Both the position numbers and the translations under genes were made by a program. A DNA stretch of 64,000 nt from Onchocerca volvulus (lineage: Eukaryota > Nematoda > Chromadorea > Rhabditida > Onchocercidae). Position 1 is the first letter of the stretch. Each line of letters opens with the position of its first letter. The DNA lies in NCBI GenBank assembly GCA_000499405.2, contig HG738144.1, forward strand, positions 62,001 through 126,000. Direction: 5' to 3'. Positions 62,300 to 64,000 of the stretch are shown here, piece by piece. A model generated the notes under the pieces. It was not told the DNA's origin. It searched no databases and saw only the letters and a list, made by a program, of their open reading frames with translations.

Positions 62300-63757
62300 A
62301 TGTATGATATCGCAACTGATGATGATACTTTTACAAATGATTCAAAATCCAGTATGATCACCTGGGATAGTTTATATAATGAGATAAATTCGCTTGGATG
62401 TTCTTCGGAAATTTCGATGCTCGAAATTACTTCAATTATTGATAAATATAAAAATATTGCAAACAATGAATATAGTGATGATTATGATGATGATAATTAT
62501 AATTATGATGATGATAATTATAATTATGATAATTATGATCAAGATTCATCTGATTGGATAAGTCCTGATAATCTAGAATCACCAGAGGTAAAGCCAATTT
62601 TCTATGCAAAATAAAGCAATTAATTACGATTAATGATTATTTAGTTATTTGAAAAATAATTAGCAGTAATCAAGCATATTTATAATTGATATTAATTTGA
62701 AATATTGAGTAAATTTTATCATCATAAAAATAAAATTACGAGGAAATTATTGTATCTGAAATGGTTTGAATTTGAAATTTAATACTTGATTAGATTGACT
62801 TCTAATCATGACTATGAATTTTTCACTTTTATCGGAAAATAATTCAAACTTTATTAACAAACCAAAAATGCTTCCTTTATTGATATCATGATGAGTAAAA
62901 ATTCAAGTTCCTAACTTTTATGCTAATTTTGGTCCAAATTTGGGTGTTTATTTTTTACTTTAAAACTTTTCAAATTCATTTTATATTAGGCATTTCATTT
63001 TCAATGAAATATTAGCAAATAAGAAAAAGTTTTAGATTAATTCTTTACTTTAAAATATCAAAGAAAAACAATGTAAGAATAAAAATAATTGTAGGTTGAT
63101 GATGATAAAGAAAATGATGAAATCGTAGATGAAACACTTTTACCTGAAAAATTTCGTGGAAAGAAATGGATTATTAAAAAAATTCTTGGTGAAGGTAAGC
63201 TTTTTCCTAAATTTTATACATAAAAATTATTAATTAAAGAAAATAAAAAAAACTACAAAAAAAGCCTGATATATTGTCAAAATTTTTTACATATTTAAAA
63301 TAAAAAATTCAATAACTAGTATTTAATAGAGAAATTTAAAAGATAAAACTGACGAAAAAAAAAAAAAAAAGGAATTTGCGAAATTTATCGAGAAAAAAAA
63401 TTTCGGTAAAATTTGGGAATTCAAACATTATTATATGTACTTTCACTTTCCTTTTTTTTTTTTTTTTTTTTGAATTTTCCGAAATCTTATCAATTTAAAC
63501 GACCAAAAATGATTTCATTTTGCTCTGCGCAATTCGCAAATCTTAAAAATTTAAATTGATCAAATTTTAGTAAGATTTTTTTCAAAAAATACTGTTCCAT
63601 TCTCATATATTTAGGTTCATTTTTTCGAGTTAGCCAAGCATATGCTGATGGTATTTTGTTGGCAATTCGTAAACGACATTTTGGTGATTATCAAAATGTT
63701 TATTCTGTTTGTTGTCATCGTGAAATTGAAAAGGAATATCGAGCATGCAAGCGACAT
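62300..63757 (+). CDS. Protein kinase-like gene, 5' part
   Basis: Exons 62300-62587, 63095-63194 and 63615-63757 (GT/AG, phases 0, 1 and 0 in continuity) encode the first 177 residues; the gene continues past the window. The N-terminal 95 residues are acidic and low in complexity, with DDYDDDNYNYDDDNYNY. From residue about 117 it reads WIIKKILGEG, then SFFRV across the exon 2/3 junction: a glycine-rich ATP loop (GxGxxxxV). ADGILLAIRKRHFG follows, where the Ala-x-Lys strand has Arg at the expected Lys (Lys is next). CCHREIEKEY may carry the helix C Glu. The last visible exon ends at RACKRH. The family is not assigned: the spacing recalls Wee1/Myt1 kinases, with CK1/tau-tubulin kinases as an alternative. 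If the Arg is truly at the Lys site it may be a pseudokinase. Confidence 0.7.
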
Positions 63758-64000
63758 GTTAGTCAAATATATTATTCATTCAAATTTGTTTAAAAAAAAA
63801 TAGAAAATTTTAAAAATGAAAAAAATTTAAAATTTAGAAAAAATTAAGTTCCGCAAAAGAAAAAAAAAAAAAAAAGAAATGAAAAAATGAAAATGATGAT
63901 ATCGGATGGATTAGAATTATAATATTTTAGGAACAAAAAAAGATACAAGAGAACTTGAAAAAAAAAAATTGCAAATAATTTCATAAATTTCTGTCAAAAT
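63758..64000 (+). other. Intron of the kinase-like gene, to window edge
   Basis: It starts with the donor GTTAGTC. A-rich sequence without further exon signal follows to the end of the window. Confidence 0.5.

Overview
The window is nuclear DNA of a nematode. Three things show this: an interstitial block of the nematode telomere hexamer TTAGGC (24588-24642), two copies of the nematode spliced leader SL1 (30876-30897 on plus, 47995-48015 on minus), and genes whose first ATG lies 1-14 bases behind a 3' splice site, as expected for trans-splicing. Genes are split by AT-rich introns. The omega-class GST cluster and the very low GC suggest a parasitic clade III (spirurid or filarial-like) worm, but the species is inference.

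Layout. 1-27000 is extremely AT-rich with no supportable gene. It holds long A/T runs and several satellites: a 31-bp array at 4.1-4.95 kb, a roughly 200-bp degenerate array at 21.8-22.4 kb and a GGCC-rich minisatellite at 23.4-23.8 kb. 27015-29412 (minus) is a five-exon ankyrin/SOCS-box protein of 265 aa, probably an E3 ubiquitin ligase adaptor. 29.4-35.9 kb is repeat-rich intergenic DNA with one SL1 copy. 35976-39937 (minus) is a seven-exon gene for a secreted 321-aa protein with EB-type and lustrin-type cysteine modules; all its introns are phase 1 and nearly every exon is one module. 43.4-58.5 kb is a direct tandem array of three omega-class glutathione transferases (A, B, C). Each keeps the same six downstream exons in open frame, and each follows a copy of a dispersed element and a conserved putative promoter block. 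58.5-62.3 kb is intergenic with more copies of the elements. 62300-63757 (plus) is the 5' part of a protein kinase-like gene that runs off the window.

How it fits together. There is no operon. The only functional cluster is the GST array, which fits glutathione-dependent thiol-transferase or stress-defence functions. GST A and C have a mosaic identity pattern that points to gene conversion. Coding exons were built by hand from GT/AG sites and reading-frame continuity; the 5' ends of the three GST genes remain unresolved.
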